Positions 44,441 to 54,624 of a stretch of 64,000 nt of DNA are shown here, one piece after another. Every line of letters begins with the position of its first letter. Within the stretch, counting starts at the first letter, position 1. A program made the position numbers and the translations under genes. Source of the DNA: Symbiodinium natans (lineage: Eukaryota > Sar > Dinophyceae > Suessiales > Symbiodiniaceae); assembly GCA_905221605.1 (NCBI GenBank), contig CAJNDS010002259.1:474168-538167 (forward strand), in the 5' to 3' direction. The notes beneath the pieces are model-generated. The model had not been told where the DNA came from. It ran no database searches and saw only the letters and a program-made list of their open reading frames with translations.

Positions 44441-44812
44441 GGGAAACTCAAGCCCAGTTTCAAAGCAACTACGGCGAACGAAAGCTTTTCAGCTTTTCCT
44501 GCCCGGTCCGGTCATTTCTGCTTGATTGTGTGTTTTGTTATGTTCGTTTTTCCGAAAAGAGCCGACAGTTTTGGATTCCATGAGACAGCTTTGGGTCGAA
44601 TGAAAGAAGTGAATGTCTACAAGTTTTTTTCTGTCGCCATGCCCACTGGTCACCCTTGCCTCTCCAGCCCATACCGCCAACTATCCCTGCCAATGCGCGG
44701 TCCCATCATGATCATGGCTAAGACAACCCAGCCACCAACCATCTATGCCCCAGTTTGAGGATCCAAGACAAAACCCCACCAACCAACCAACCCATAAACA
44801 TCGCCAAGTAGC

Positions 44813-45871
44813 GCCCGTCGAGCACAGCTCCCCCTCAGCATGGGCGGACTGGGACTCGGGTCTGCGGAGAAGCAACGCCACTCGGCTTACTGGGGCTCGT
44901 GGGCGGACACCTTGTGCACGCTGGGCGAGCACCACCCAGGCGTGCTTGCTGACCTGGTTCGCCCGCTGCTAGCCCCAGACGCGCCCGGCACACCCCCTAG
45001 TACGCGCGAGGCCGACCACGCGGCGCGCCAGCTGCGTGCGCTCGGTTTCCCTGCGCCCACCTGGGCCAACTTGCTAGCGACGAGCCCAGCAACAGCATGC
45101 CGACGCCATGACCCAAGCGGCTTCGGAAGACCGGGCTGGCAGCACGCGGCCACCACTGCCACTGACAAGCGCGTGCTCGAGACGCTTTTCTCCGAACTGG
45201 ACCCAACGTCTCGGGCGCTGCTGCTGTCTCAGGCAGGGGAGGCCGCGAGTTGCGCCTTCACGGCCTTCCCCACAACCTTCGATACCAGAGTACCGGACGA
45301 GGAGTACCGCGTCATGCTGCTCCGCAGACTTCGGTTACCCCTCCCGCTTGCCCCGCGACGCTGCTCTTGTGGAGGAGGCTTGGATGTCTATGGGGACCAC
45401 CGCTCCGCATGCGCGCAAGTTGGTGTGCTGGTCAAGAGAGCAGGCCCCCTCGAGCAGGCGGCGGCTCGTATTTGTAGGGAAGCAGGCGCCCGAGTCGCCG
45501 CCCATGTCGCCCTGCGTGACCTCAACCTGGATGTGCCTGCGGCCGACGGGCGCCGGATCGAGGTGGCCAACGGCCTCCCCATTTGGCATGGGGCACAGAT
45601 CGCCGTTGACGCGACGACCGTCAGCCCCATACGCCGTGATGGTCAGCCGCGTCCGCGGGCCGACCGTGAGCCAGGCCTCGCGCTGAACCAGGCAGTCGAC
45701 CGCAAGCGCCGGACCTACCCGGAATTCCAGCAGGCGCGGCGCTGCCGACTGGTTGTGGTCGGAGTCGAGGTCGGCGGACGCATCAGCCGTCCCACACTCA
45801 CCTTTCTTCGGCTGCTGGCGCGGGCGCGGGCTCGCCAGAGGGCGCCGCCCAGAGACTCCAAAAGTCTTTAA
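44813..45871 (+). pseudogene. Retroelement C-terminal part (right part, after insertion)
   Basis: Continues the element cut at 38957. Begins ARRAQLPLSMGGLGL and runs open to PRDSKSL and stop at 45869-45871. In order: helical region, then CSCGGGLDVYGDHRSAC (Cys-Cys-His-Cys, probably zinc binding), LEQAAARICREAGAR, then DGRRIEV and WHGAQIAVDATTVSP, where a restriction-like endonuclease Asp may lie, and RRCRLVVVGVEVGGR. The region after EVGGR is short compared with relatives as I remember them. The role would be target cleavage and reverse transcription for retrotransposition; here the element is 5'-truncated, frame-shifted and split, so inactive. Confidence 0.82.
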
Positions 45872-45873
45872 AT
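45847..45873 (+). repeat. 27-base 3'-end signature of the retroelement
   Basis: GCCCAGAGACTCCAAAAGTC then TTTAAAT, present exactly in reverse complement at 51098-51124, marking the 3' end of the second copy. Confidence 0.9.
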
Positions 45874-45884
45874 TTAAGAAAGAC

Positions 45885-46085
45885 CCTTAATTAAAAAAAA
45901 ACCCGCTGAAATCAGCCCTTAAACAAAGGATATTAGCTTAATTAAAGGTTAAAGTGTAAAACCAAACCTTAATTAGAAGGTTTTTCGCCTTAATTAAGAG
46001 TTGTGCGGTTCGAAGAAGCGCTTTTGGCTTAATTAGAGGTTTTTTTGGTGCATTCTTAATTAAAGGTTTTTTGGTGTGGTACATG
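45885..46085. repeat. Cluster of TTAATTA words
   Basis: CTTAATTAA or CTTAATTAG recurs about six times in 200 bases between the retroelement 3' end and the minus-strand gene; a looser form follows the second retroelement copy (51040-51100). Confidence 0.75.
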
Positions 46086-46109
46086 CAAGATGATGTCTCG
46101 TGACAGAGG

Positions 46110-47133
46110 CTAATAAAGCACGGTCTGAAGCGCTTTTTTGACTGAGCTGGCTCGCAAAAGTGGTGGTTTTGGATTGCTTGCTGCAAACTTCTGCAACATT
46201 GCCCTTGAAACTCCGAGCATGCTGAACTCCCCGCCCCTGCGAACAGCATGCTTCGACAATGTGTGCCCAAACGATTCGTCCCGGTACGACCACGTTCTTC
46301 GTGGGTTCGCAGGCGAGGCAGCAATTTCAAGAACGTTCTTGTTGAAGGCACCCTTCATGTCCACCTCAATGCTGGAAGCGGCACCACTGCCGAAGGCATC
46401 CATCAACGAGCCCAAGCTTCCACCATCCATGGTTCCCGTCTGACTGTGCCGAGTCGTGTCGGTGGCAGAGTCTCTCTCTGTGCTTTCCTTCTGCATCTTG
46501 TAAAAGTAGCGATGCAGGAGTTTGTTCTTGTGCGGCTGCTCTTGCCTGGTGTGCTTGAACCTTTCCTCGGACTCCAAGGTGTCGGCTGCCACCTGCTCTG
46601 AAAGGTTGCTTTCGTTCAGGCCATTGAGCTCCAGGGTTTTGGACCTCTGCGACCAAATCTGTGAGGGCGCCAACCCACACCCAACAAAAAGAAATATTAC
46701 TGCAGCCAAGCCACCGGGTCATGAAGCCTTTCACAAACTCATTCGCTTCCTCGTGTTGAACCTCCGTGTTCTTCGTCAGCTCGTTGGCCCAGTCCAAGCA
46801 GTGCATGCCACTCTGCACAAGCTTCTCCAAGATCTTGCTCTTGCCACTCACGTCTGCTGCCTTGTAGTCGCTGAGGATCTTCGCTGCTGCTGCTCTGTGC
46901 TCGGGGGTGGCTTTCTTGGCCTTGCACTGGTAGGACAGCGAGGTCAGCAGTCCCGACAGCTGGCCTCTCTCCATGCCGATCTTGCCCACTGCTTCTGTTG
47001 GCTCGGTCTTCACTGCTTGCGACTTGGGTGTGGGCGCCTTGGCCGTCCCCTTGGCAGCGGTCTTGGGCTCCTTCTTCACTGCTTTTGCAGCAAACTTGCC
47101 CTTGGAGGTCGCAGGCTTAGCCGTCTTAGCCAT
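46110..47133 (-). CDS. Dinoflagellate repeated-family protein, two exons
   Basis: Start at 47131-47133; exon 1 is 47133-46715, exon 2 is 46644-46110; 317 residues. The N-terminus is Lys/Ala/Pro-rich (MAKTAKPATSKGKFAAKAVK), then a helical domain MERGQLSGLLTSLSYQCKAK with AAAAKILSDYKAADVSGKSK and ILEKLVQSGMHCLDWANEL, ending KGFMTR. The proposed intron of 70 bases (46714-46645) is GT-AG and joins FMTR to SKTLELNGLNESN, in phase. Exon 2 ends PLLRASSVKKALQTVLY. The FMTR-x-ELNGL pattern resembles a large family of uncharacterised Symbiodinium proteins from memory; function unknown, perhaps nucleic-acid binding from its charge. An upstream in-frame ATG at 47236-47238 would add 35 residues, less likely because it crosses a hairpin. 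Confidence 0.7.
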
Positions 47134-47237
47134 TGCAAGCAAGCGAGTTCTTCTAAAGTGGAGCACGAGGGAACCGGTACCTTTGAGCACTCTGGGCACT
47201 GATGGGCATTGTCGGCCAGAGTATGTCTGGGCTTTCA

Positions 47238-47273
47238 AGGAGTGGCCTCCTTGTGTCGCAGGAGGCCACTCCT
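47238..47273. repeat. Perfect 13-bp inverted repeat
   Basis: AGGAGTGGCCTCC, a 10-base loop, then GGAGGCCACTCCT; just 5' of the minus-strand gene. Similar in style to the intron motifs at 49110, 50127 and 50181. Confidence 0.9.
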
Positions 47274-47384
47274 ACACCCCCATACTGAGGAAAAAAAGAA
47301 AGATAGAGAAAGAGCACCAGACACAGAGAGAGAGAGAGAAAGTTTGTATACATGTTTCCACGTATACGTCTATACAGTTGTACA

Positions 47385-47612
47385 CGTACATATATATATA
47401 TATATACATATATACAGATATACAGATATGTATGCATACACATGTATATTTCTGTGTATGTCTATTTTGGGTTATTTATCGGTTTATATTTATATATGCT
47501 ATCTGCAAATATATAGATATGTATATATATATACATCAATATATATATATATATATGTATTTATGTATACACATATGATATATATATATATATATATATG
47601 CATACATAAACA
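47385..47612. repeat. AT/GTAT microsatellite region
   Basis: Several TATATA runs mixed with GTATAC words; ORFs here are repeat translations. Confidence 0.95.
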
Positions 47613-47639
47613 CACCGGGGGGGGGGGTGTGTAGGGTGT

Positions 47640-48440
47640 CGGGTTTAGGGTCCTAGGGTCCTGAACCTTAAACCCCAGACCCTAAACCTTAAACCTTAAA
47701 GCTTAAACACCAGACCCCTAAACCTTAAACCTTAAACCCTAAATCTTAAACCCCTAACCCTAAACCCTGAACCTTAAACCTTAAACCTTAAACCCGACAC
47801 CCTAAACTCCAAACCCTGAACCCTAAATCCTAAGCCCTAAACTCTGAACCCTAAAGCCTGACCCTAAACCCGAAACCCTAGACCCTAAGCACTAACCCCT
47901 AAACCCGAAACCCTGAGCCCAAGCCCTTGAACCCAAACCCTGAACCTTAAACCCCAGACCCTAAACCTTAAACCTTAAAGCTTAAACACCAGACCCCCAA
48001 ACGTTAAACCTTAAACCCTAAACCCTAAATCTTAAACCCCTAACCCTAAACCCTAAACCTTAAACCTTAAACCCGACACCCTAAACTCCAAACCCTGAAC
48101 CCTAAATCCTAAGCCCTAAACTCTGAACCCTAAACCCTGACCCTAAACCCGAATCTAGACCCTAAGCACTAACCCTAAACCCGAAACCCTGAGCCCAAAC
48201 CCTTCAACCCAAACCCTGGACCCTAAAGCCTAAGCAGAAAACCCCAAACCCTGAAGTCTAAACCCTAAGGCCTAAACCCTTAACCCCGAACCCTAAACCC
48301 TTAACCCTAACCCCTAAGGCCTAAACCCGGCAACAGGAACCCGAGACCCCAAACCCTGAGGCCTCAAGCCTTAACCCTAAACCCTAAACCCTAGACCCTA
48401 GGGTCTACCCTAAAGACTAAACCCTAAACCATAAGGCCCA
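47640..48440 (+). repeat. 800-bp decayed C-rich telomere-like array with 279-bp duplication
   Basis: Units CCCTAAA, CCTTAAA, CCCTGAA, CCCGAAA. The stretch from 47660 is repeated from 47939 with few changes, so a 279-bp block of already decayed units was duplicated. Confidence 0.92.
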
Positions 48441-48456
48441 TACCCGAAAGCCTGAA

Positions 48457-48630
48457 GAGTGCCACTGTCGACGAAACCCGTTCAAAAAACGTTAAAATTT
48501 TTAACTTTTTTTAGCATAATATTTAACAACCTTTTCCTTTAGTTTCCCTTCTAAATCAATGTTAAAAATTGTCAAAAAAACGTTAAAAATTTTAACGTTT
48601 TTTGAACGGGTTCCCTCGGCAGTGGCACTC
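48457..48630. mobile_element. 174-bp MITE-like element
   Basis: Terminal inverted repeats start GAGTGCCACTGTCGACGAAA and end with the near complement; inner part CCCGTTCAAAAAACGTTAAAA is mirrored. AT-rich middle. Flanked by GAA on both sides (possible 3-bp target duplication). Confidence 0.85.
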
Positions 48631-48872
48631 GAACGAAATCCAGACACACTATTCTTTTTGCGCGCTCCACCTCGGTGCATGCTGCCTGATCGATCAGCTC
48701 CGGAAGATGCTGCTAAGCCTGGATCACACGTGAAATGTCACGAACTGACACAAGCTGCAGAAGTCTTGACACAATCTTTGTACTTGCTTGGCTTGCATGA
48801 CAAGCAGCTCTCAACTGGTGCACCGACGAGGCTCAATCTGTCTTCTGCTTCCTCCAAAAACAAGACACGGAC

Positions 48873-49015
48873 AAACCCTAAACCCTAAACCCTAACCCCT
48901 AAACCCTCAACCCTCAACCCTAAACCCTAAACCCTAAACCCCAAACCCTAAACCCTAAACCCTAAACCCTAAACCCTAAACCCTGAACCCCAAACCCTAA
49001 ACCCTAAACCCTAAG
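48873..49015 (+). repeat. Telomere-like array, C-rich
   Basis: About 20 CCCTAAA units with some variants; on the minus strand it follows, and supplies the stop of, the exon at 49089-49004. Confidence 0.95.
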
Positions 49016-49089
49016 TTTATGCAATGCACTGCAGAGCATGGCTTCCACTGTAGTCCTGGGATCATGGGCATCGGCTTGGTCACCATGGC
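49004..49089 (-). CDS. Last exon of a minus-strand gene, stop inside telomere repeat
   Basis: After TGGCAG: HGDQADAHDPRTTVEAMLCS then ALHKLRV and stop at 49006-49004. The last codons AGG GTT TAG belong to the TTAGGG-type array. Whether it belongs to the zinc-ribbon gene upstream (50436-49900) is not shown. The preceding intron region holds the hairpin motif at 49110-49142. Confidence 0.45.
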
Positions 49090-49109
49090 CTGCCAAAACC
49101 AAAAAAAAA

Positions 49110-49142
49110 GGAGTGCTCCTCCTCAATAGGAGAAGCCCTCCT
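49110..49142. repeat. Palindromic GGAG/CTCC motif
   Basis: GGAGTGCTCCTCCTC then AATAGGAGAAGCCCTCCT, related to the motif at 50127-50212. Sits just upstream (minus sense) of the exon at 49089. Confidence 0.7.
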
Positions 49143-49849
49143 GCAACTGAATTCAAAAGCATAAGTAGTGCAGCTGGGCCTGCTGCCTCCTCGGGAGCTG
49201 GTGGACCACTGGCCTGACCGAGAGGCTGCATGGATAACAAACCCGAAACAAAATCATCCCCTTCACAAAAACAAATTGCCTCGGGACCCTCATCATCCAC
49301 GGCAACCGGCTGGCTGTCCCCAAGCCCTGCCGGGGAGTGGCTTGCTTGTTTGGCAGCACACAAGCAACAGGACCTCAACTATTGCTGCCCAAGGAGCATT
49401 CCGAGGCTGGCTTCGTCTTGGCAATCTTACTGGGGGGACCGGTCTCCTCATGAGCAGACAAGGGCCAAGGGCAAAAGCTTCGAACGAAGTAAGAAGGAGG
49501 CCTCCTGTGCGAACAATTCTGCATGTATCCTCGTCCGGCTCGCCATCCACTTTGGTCCAGCTCTGATAGCTCCGCATGGAGGCTGGCGACCCGTCCCTCC
49601 TCTTCTCTGCTGCTTCGCAGCTCCTGCCCCTCTTCTCTCGAGGCGCCTCGTGTGAGAGAGCACACAAAGCACATGCATGTCTCCATGCAGACGCAAGAAC
49701 AGTGTAGCCACACAGTGCAGCCCAGTAGCCGGTGGAGGGTTCTTCGGGATAACCAGGGGCCTGGCCTTGGGCTTCGGGTGCTGCTGGGCCTTGGCTTCGC
49801 GGGAACAAAGAAAACACAAGCAACACAGGAAACTCTGAAAGTCTTTCTG

Positions 49850-50436
49850 CCGGAAAGGCACCGCTTCGGCTTGCTCTTGGCCCTCTTGGCCTGGATCTTC
49901 TTCCTCTTCATCACTCGGTGGCTGAAACTCCGGCTCGCCGGCATCCTTCCACCTTGGCCCACCACACCTTTCGCTGCTTGCCCCTGTTCTTCTTCTTCTT
50001 CTTCGCCAAGGTGAGCTCAATGTAGTTGGCAAAGTCCTTCAGGTCCCACCGGCCTCCACTGCCCTTGCTGTAGGGATCCCAGAGGTTCTCTCGGTTGGCC
50101 GAGTAGATGTAGAGCTCACCTTAGCGAGGAGACCCTCCTATACAGGAGAACCTCCCAAAAGCTGCAAGGCTCAACTTGAAGGAGACCCTCCTAGAGTGAA
50201 GGAGAGCCTCCTGAAATCTGGATGCTGACACGTTGCACTTTGTGTTTAGGCAGCCACCCTCCCGCACATAGGACCAGTTGCGCTTGCATTTCTTGCACTT
50301 TCTCACATCGATGCCGGACATGTCATTGGGGTCCTCGTCCCACGGGTCGTCGTCCTTCTTCCACCACTGGGAGCCTTCACCCTTCTTGTCGTGGCCACCA
50401 TCCTTCCAGCTGGAGGCCCACCCCTCAGCGACAGGA
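49850..50436 (-). CDS. Zinc-ribbon protein, partial gene model
   Basis: Exon A (50436-50237) encodes PVAEGWASSWKDGGHDKKGE, WWKKDDDPWDEDPNDMSG and then CKKCKRNWSYVREGGCLNTK plus one base. Exon B starts at 50119 and completes the fourth Cys: CELYIYSANRENLWDPYSKG, then RWDLKDFANYIELTLA and a Lys-rich run. The spacing C-x2-C-x11-C-x4-C suggests a zinc ribbon; partner unknown. The intron (50236-50120) is GC-AG. After AKKKKKNRGKQRKVWWAK the frame is unclear: one frame stops after GVSATE (about 49914), another continues with an acidic stretch GEPEFQPPSDEEEEDPGQ. The 5' end is also open; the ATG at 50532-50534 may lie in intron sequence. Confidence 0.6.
50120..50236 (-). other. 117-base intron built of palindromic units
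   Basis: Holds two units, 50127-50155 and 50181-50212, each GGAGA(C/G)CCTCCT, short spacer, GGAGA-type, CCTCC. Together they make up about half of the intron. Confidence 0.75.
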
Positions 50437-50439
50437 CTG

Positions 50440-51060
50440 CAGAGAACCCTGCGCAACAATCTGAGCACACAAAATGCAGCCAAAACTAATGCAGCCAAGC
50501 GACACCAGAACCAGAACCTGACTGATGATGCCAAGACATCCCTGCTTGTGGCAGACAGAGGTCTGGGGCTGCACTGAAGGCTTTAGCTTGGGCCGAGAAG
50601 CTGGCTGGCAGGCAAAGAAGCTCAAACAACAAGTCTCACATGCACTGCACCTCGCAGCATCTCCTCCTACTCTGCATGCACTGCACACTCTCATGAGTCA
50701 CTCCAGCAAGCAGATCTGTCACAGAACCTCTTAAATGAAAACATGTTAAGCAAACGGAAAACAAATCTGAAATTTCGTATCTACCTAAAAGTATTTGCCA
50801 ATCCTCCACACAAATCAATCTGCCAAGATGCAGCTGAGCTCGAGCCTTTAAAATTGTGCAGGCAGAACAGGACGGCATGTAGACCTATTGTTCTTTTCTA
50901 CAAATATGTACACACACACACACATCTCCTTGGATCTGCTCCATGCATCGATCTGGATCGATCATTCACTTGCATGCCAGACGGTGTCTTTATGAAACAT
51001 ATTGGGAAAGAAAAGCCCTTATTTAACACGTGTGAGAAAACCCTTTAATTAAGCAAATAG
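50440..51060. other. No gene recognised
   Basis: Short overlapping ORFs; a small ACAC run near 50912. May contain the 5' exons of the zinc-ribbon gene on the minus strand. Confidence 0.4.
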
Positions 51061-51097
51061 CCCTTAAATTAGATTTACGCATAATCCCTTAACCATG

Positions 51098-51360
51098 ATT
51101 TAAAGACTTTTGGAGTCTCTGGGCGTGGTGCGCAGCAGGAGCGAGGCAAGCGCTGATGCGGCGTTGGACGGCGCTGGCATCTTTCGCCGCCCTGCGCGCG
51201 CATGCCTGCTCGCTTCTCGAGCTGCCCATCGTGGGGCCTCGTGACCCGACTGACGGCCACGAGGTTCCGCTCGGGGAGCTTCTGGCAGGCCACTTGCCAC
51301 CCGAGCCCAGCAGGCTGTGAGGGCATCCCCGTCTACGCCGACACCAGGACACCTGACTGC
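51098..51360 (-). pseudogene. 3' end of second retroelement copy
   Basis: Minus strand; ends TPRDSKSL and stop like the copy at 45871, with the shared 27-base 3' signature. Upstream codons are frame-shifted relative to each other. Confidence 0.65.
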
Positions 51361-52469
51361 GTGTGGAAAAAGGAGTCTGAAAAAAAAAAGAAGATGAACC
51401 CTGTAAATCCCAAACCTTCTAACCCCCAATGCAGCAGCTGCAACAAGAAGTGTTTCTAGATGCTAGTGGATGTGCTGGTAACACATGGATTTCCCGTGAA
51501 ATGCACGCGAAATGTGCAAAATTCACAGGGCAATCCGCGCGCGCTTGCCACTGCGCTGGCATTTTCCTTGCTTGCCGTCCATGCATCCATGTCCATCGCC
51601 AGCTGCTGCATGAGCACCAGCTGGACACTCCCCGCCACAGGTTTGGAAGTCGTGAGGTACTGTAGATTTCAAGCCGAGCCACGTCCATGTTTGCATTGAT
51701 CCTTCAACATATCGGCGGCACCTGGGCGCACATTGGAGGGTTTTGGTCAGCATCCCAAACTCCCCTGCCGTTTCAGGAAGAAGGCTTCTCTCACAGTTTC
51801 TTTATTACAGGAGAGTTGAGATGCAACCCAGATGCCAAGCGCCATATGCTCCATCCAGCTCGGAAGGCAGCTCCCGAAGGAGTTGGTGGATGACGAGAAG
51901 TCGCACACCACTTGTCATACTCCTCCAGCTGCGCGCTTGCAACCGCTTGCACCAACTGCACGTATTCTCAAAACCCGAGCCATCAGACCCAACATGACCC
52001 AGCTTCGTGCAAGCAAAAATGAGCACAGCACTGGCAGAGACTGAAGCACGCCCATCTTGCAAGGAGAGCTTGAATGTTTTTTTGTTTAGTGCCAGGCCTG
52101 ACCATCACGTTAGCTGCAAAGCGACTGGCCTGGGTATGGTCCCTGTGGCAGCGCGGAACGTGGGGGACGCGGAGGATGCGAACAGGACGCGATGGCGGAA
52201 AGGTTTCTTCAAAACAAAAACATCACCCGCCCTCTCGCAAGCATTATCGCTTCAACCCCCCCCTCATGATTGCTCCAGCCTTGAGGGCATGGCTGCTCAT
52301 ACCCCCCCTTTGCAAATTCCAGGCAATTCCAGGGGAGCGAACTGAATGATGCCGACTGCATATCGCTGCATGCCCCTGCGGCTGCAAGATGCTATTGTGC
52401 CGGACCCACCATGCTACTCAGAGGTTTACTTCGATCCTGCTTCTGTGTGTTCCCTGTGTGGGAGCTCGA
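51361..52469. other. Sequence between two retroelement remnants
   Basis: About 1.1 kb without similarity to the retroelement as far as I can see. Short ORFs on both strands, none recognised. Probably an insertion or the product of rearrangement. Confidence 0.4.
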
Positions 52470-52884
52470 AGTGCGACCGTGCGCCGGGCGGAGGTGCGCC
52501 GGCACGGTGGCGGCCCGCTGACGGGCGAGAAGGCGCAGCAACAAAGCGGCCGCCGACCTCAACGCCGACGACGACGAGGCGGGAGCGGCGCGCTCGCATG
52601 AGCTCAGGGTAGCTATCGCGCCGCTTGCGCCTGGCGGCATTGTCAACGGCCCGTCCGGGCTGCGTGTCAGCATGCGGGTGTGGGTGGCCGGAGCTCCGGC
52701 CTCACGTGCTCCGGCCTCACGGCACACCCTCGCGACGGCCCATTCGAGTGGCAGCGCCCGCGTCGCGAGCACTCCCGAGGTAGCGCACGCGCTCCGGTGG
52801 TCTCCCAAAACGTCCAGCCCCCTACCCCACGGCATCGGGAGTTCCAGACGCCTCTCGGCAAATAGCAAGGCGATCACAATCGAC
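52470..52884 (-). pseudogene. Second retroelement copy, C-terminal zinc region
   Basis: Minus strand: GLDVLGDHRSACATSGVLA, then ALPLEWAVARVCREAGAR as in the copy at 44813-45871, followed by a deletion of the DGRRIEV part and, in another frame, RRDSYPELMRARRSRLVVVG and VEVGGR. The first Cys of the CxC pair is not kept (PWGRGLDV). Inactive. Confidence 0.75.
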
Positions 52885-53300
52885 AATTAGTAATTGATGC
52901 GTTACAACAATATAAATTATTTAAATATAATTTTCAAAACATCATTACGATATCCGATATCCATGACCGAGATGCAACATAAATAACATAAAAGCAAAGC
53001 AAAACACCAATTCAAAAAACAAAAAAAATATATGCTTAACAAGACTCTTAAGCACATTTTATAATAAAATCACAAGCCGCTTGGCAACAAAATCCGTAAA
53101 GCACAACCCCAGTGAAATAATCCTTGTACAGGGCTTTTCCGGACCACGTATTGAACATTGATCCCAAGATCCAAAATTAGCACAGAGAAGTTTGCAGGCA
53201 AGAAGTTCGGAGGCAATCTTGGATCCCCGCAGGATCCCGTTTTCATCATTCTGAAAAAGATTCAAAATTCAGGATCCGAGATCCAAGATCCAACATGTGC
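52885..53300. other. AT-rich stretch
   Basis: AT-rich with repeated GATCCAAGATCC-like words near 53150-53293. No gene. Confidence 0.5.
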
Positions 53301-54610
53301 TCATGTCAGAGTGGTCCCCCCCCCCCCCTTGTAAAAGATCGGAATTGATACGGGTACCTTTTTTTTTTTTGGGGGGGCCGGGACGTGGGGGGAGACGCTC
53401 GTATGTCCTGGGCTGTCACGGGTACCATTCTGACTGGCCTAGACCGATGCGGAGCGTAAACAATGTAGATAGACACATTTCTGAACTCAGGTCGCGAGGG
53501 GCAGGTGGATGGGCAAGCAGGTAGCCCAACAGAGTAGCAACACATTTGTTGATCGGAACCAGCACATCTGCAATGCGAAGGGCTCAAGCAGGCTGGGTTT
53601 TGCTATGTTTTGCGGTCCCGTATCCAGCCCGTCGCACATGCTGGAGAAGGCATTATTTGTGTAAAGGGTTCTTTGGAGTAGAAGGTCACAGCGGGACCAG
53701 CTCAACTAAAACCTGTTTAGGATATCAGATGATATCAGGCTTTTCGGCACTTTGAGCAGATTGGCAGCACTGCCATGTCCCGACGGAGCAGCAGGAAGCA
53801 GGCCAGCGCTTCACTGGGCAAGCCCTTTTGAAGAGATGTTGGCTTAGACAAAGTGATATCCAAGGGATCGCAAACGCCAATGGGGTTTGTGCATATCCTG
53901 ACGTTGGCCGTTAGCAACACCTCGGACCCACAGGATGATAGGATGATGCAAGAATCGCTTCGCTTCTCTGAGGCAGACACCTCTGCCTCTGCGCGGGAGC
54001 CCGCTGGGCCGTCTGAGCCCGATCAGCGAGCAATTTTGCGCGTGTGATATGATAAGCTATGCAGTCTTTGTGGATGCTGTATGCACATTCTGTGTTGCAG
54101 ATACGGACGCCACACGCCCTAACTATGCAGGATTTTGTCTATCAGCTGGGAACCTGAACCTCAAACCTTGCACTTCCATGCCGAGTGGTTCGTCCAGCTA
54201 TGTGGGTGCCCAAAAACATGTTCCTTCCACCGCCAACCCCAAATCAGTCTTTGAATCCGAAGCCCCACCAAGCCTCACCCATGAAACGCCATAAGCCCCA
54301 TAAACCCTGCAAACCCTAGACTCCTTAGACTCTATAAAGGCTATGTGAAAGGCTCTTTGCCCTGTAAACAAAAAACCGCCTAAACCAACCCCTTTAAATC
54401 TTTAAGCCCCAAACCATGATCCACGGATGGGCTTTGGGGCCTCACGTCTCCGAGTCAGTCCGCTCTGGCTCCATAGGTTTTGGGGTTCATAAGGTTTTCA
54501 GGGTTTAGGGTTTATGAGCACACAGGCCAAGCACAAATGCAAAAGGAAGGCTCATAAGAGCTTTTAGGTTTCTGAATTGCGGGTCCCCTTTGGAGGTTCG
54601 TGAGCTATTT
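53301..54610. other. Unassigned, with short telomere-like words
   Basis: Short ORFs only (up to 93 codons). Decayed CCCTAAA/CCTTAAA words at 54290-54430. A C run (53317-53329) and T/G runs (53360-53377). Confidence 0.4.
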
Positions 54611-54624
54611 TATGGCTAAACATA

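Larger units (their letters stand above)
38958..44808. mobile_element. 5.85-kb palindromic (foldback) element inside a retroelement
   Basis: The left arm (38958-41846) is repeated as its reverse complement in the right arm (41852-44808) with small indels. Ends are CTTGGCGATGTTTATGGG and its complement. Flanking TAGC at 38954-38957 and 44809-44812 is a 4-bp target duplication; taking out the element and one TAGC leaves the retroelement frame reading DLSARRAQLPLSMGGLGL. No transposase is visible, so this is probably a non-autonomous foldback-type insertion or an inverted duplication that became mobile. Confidence 0.93.
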
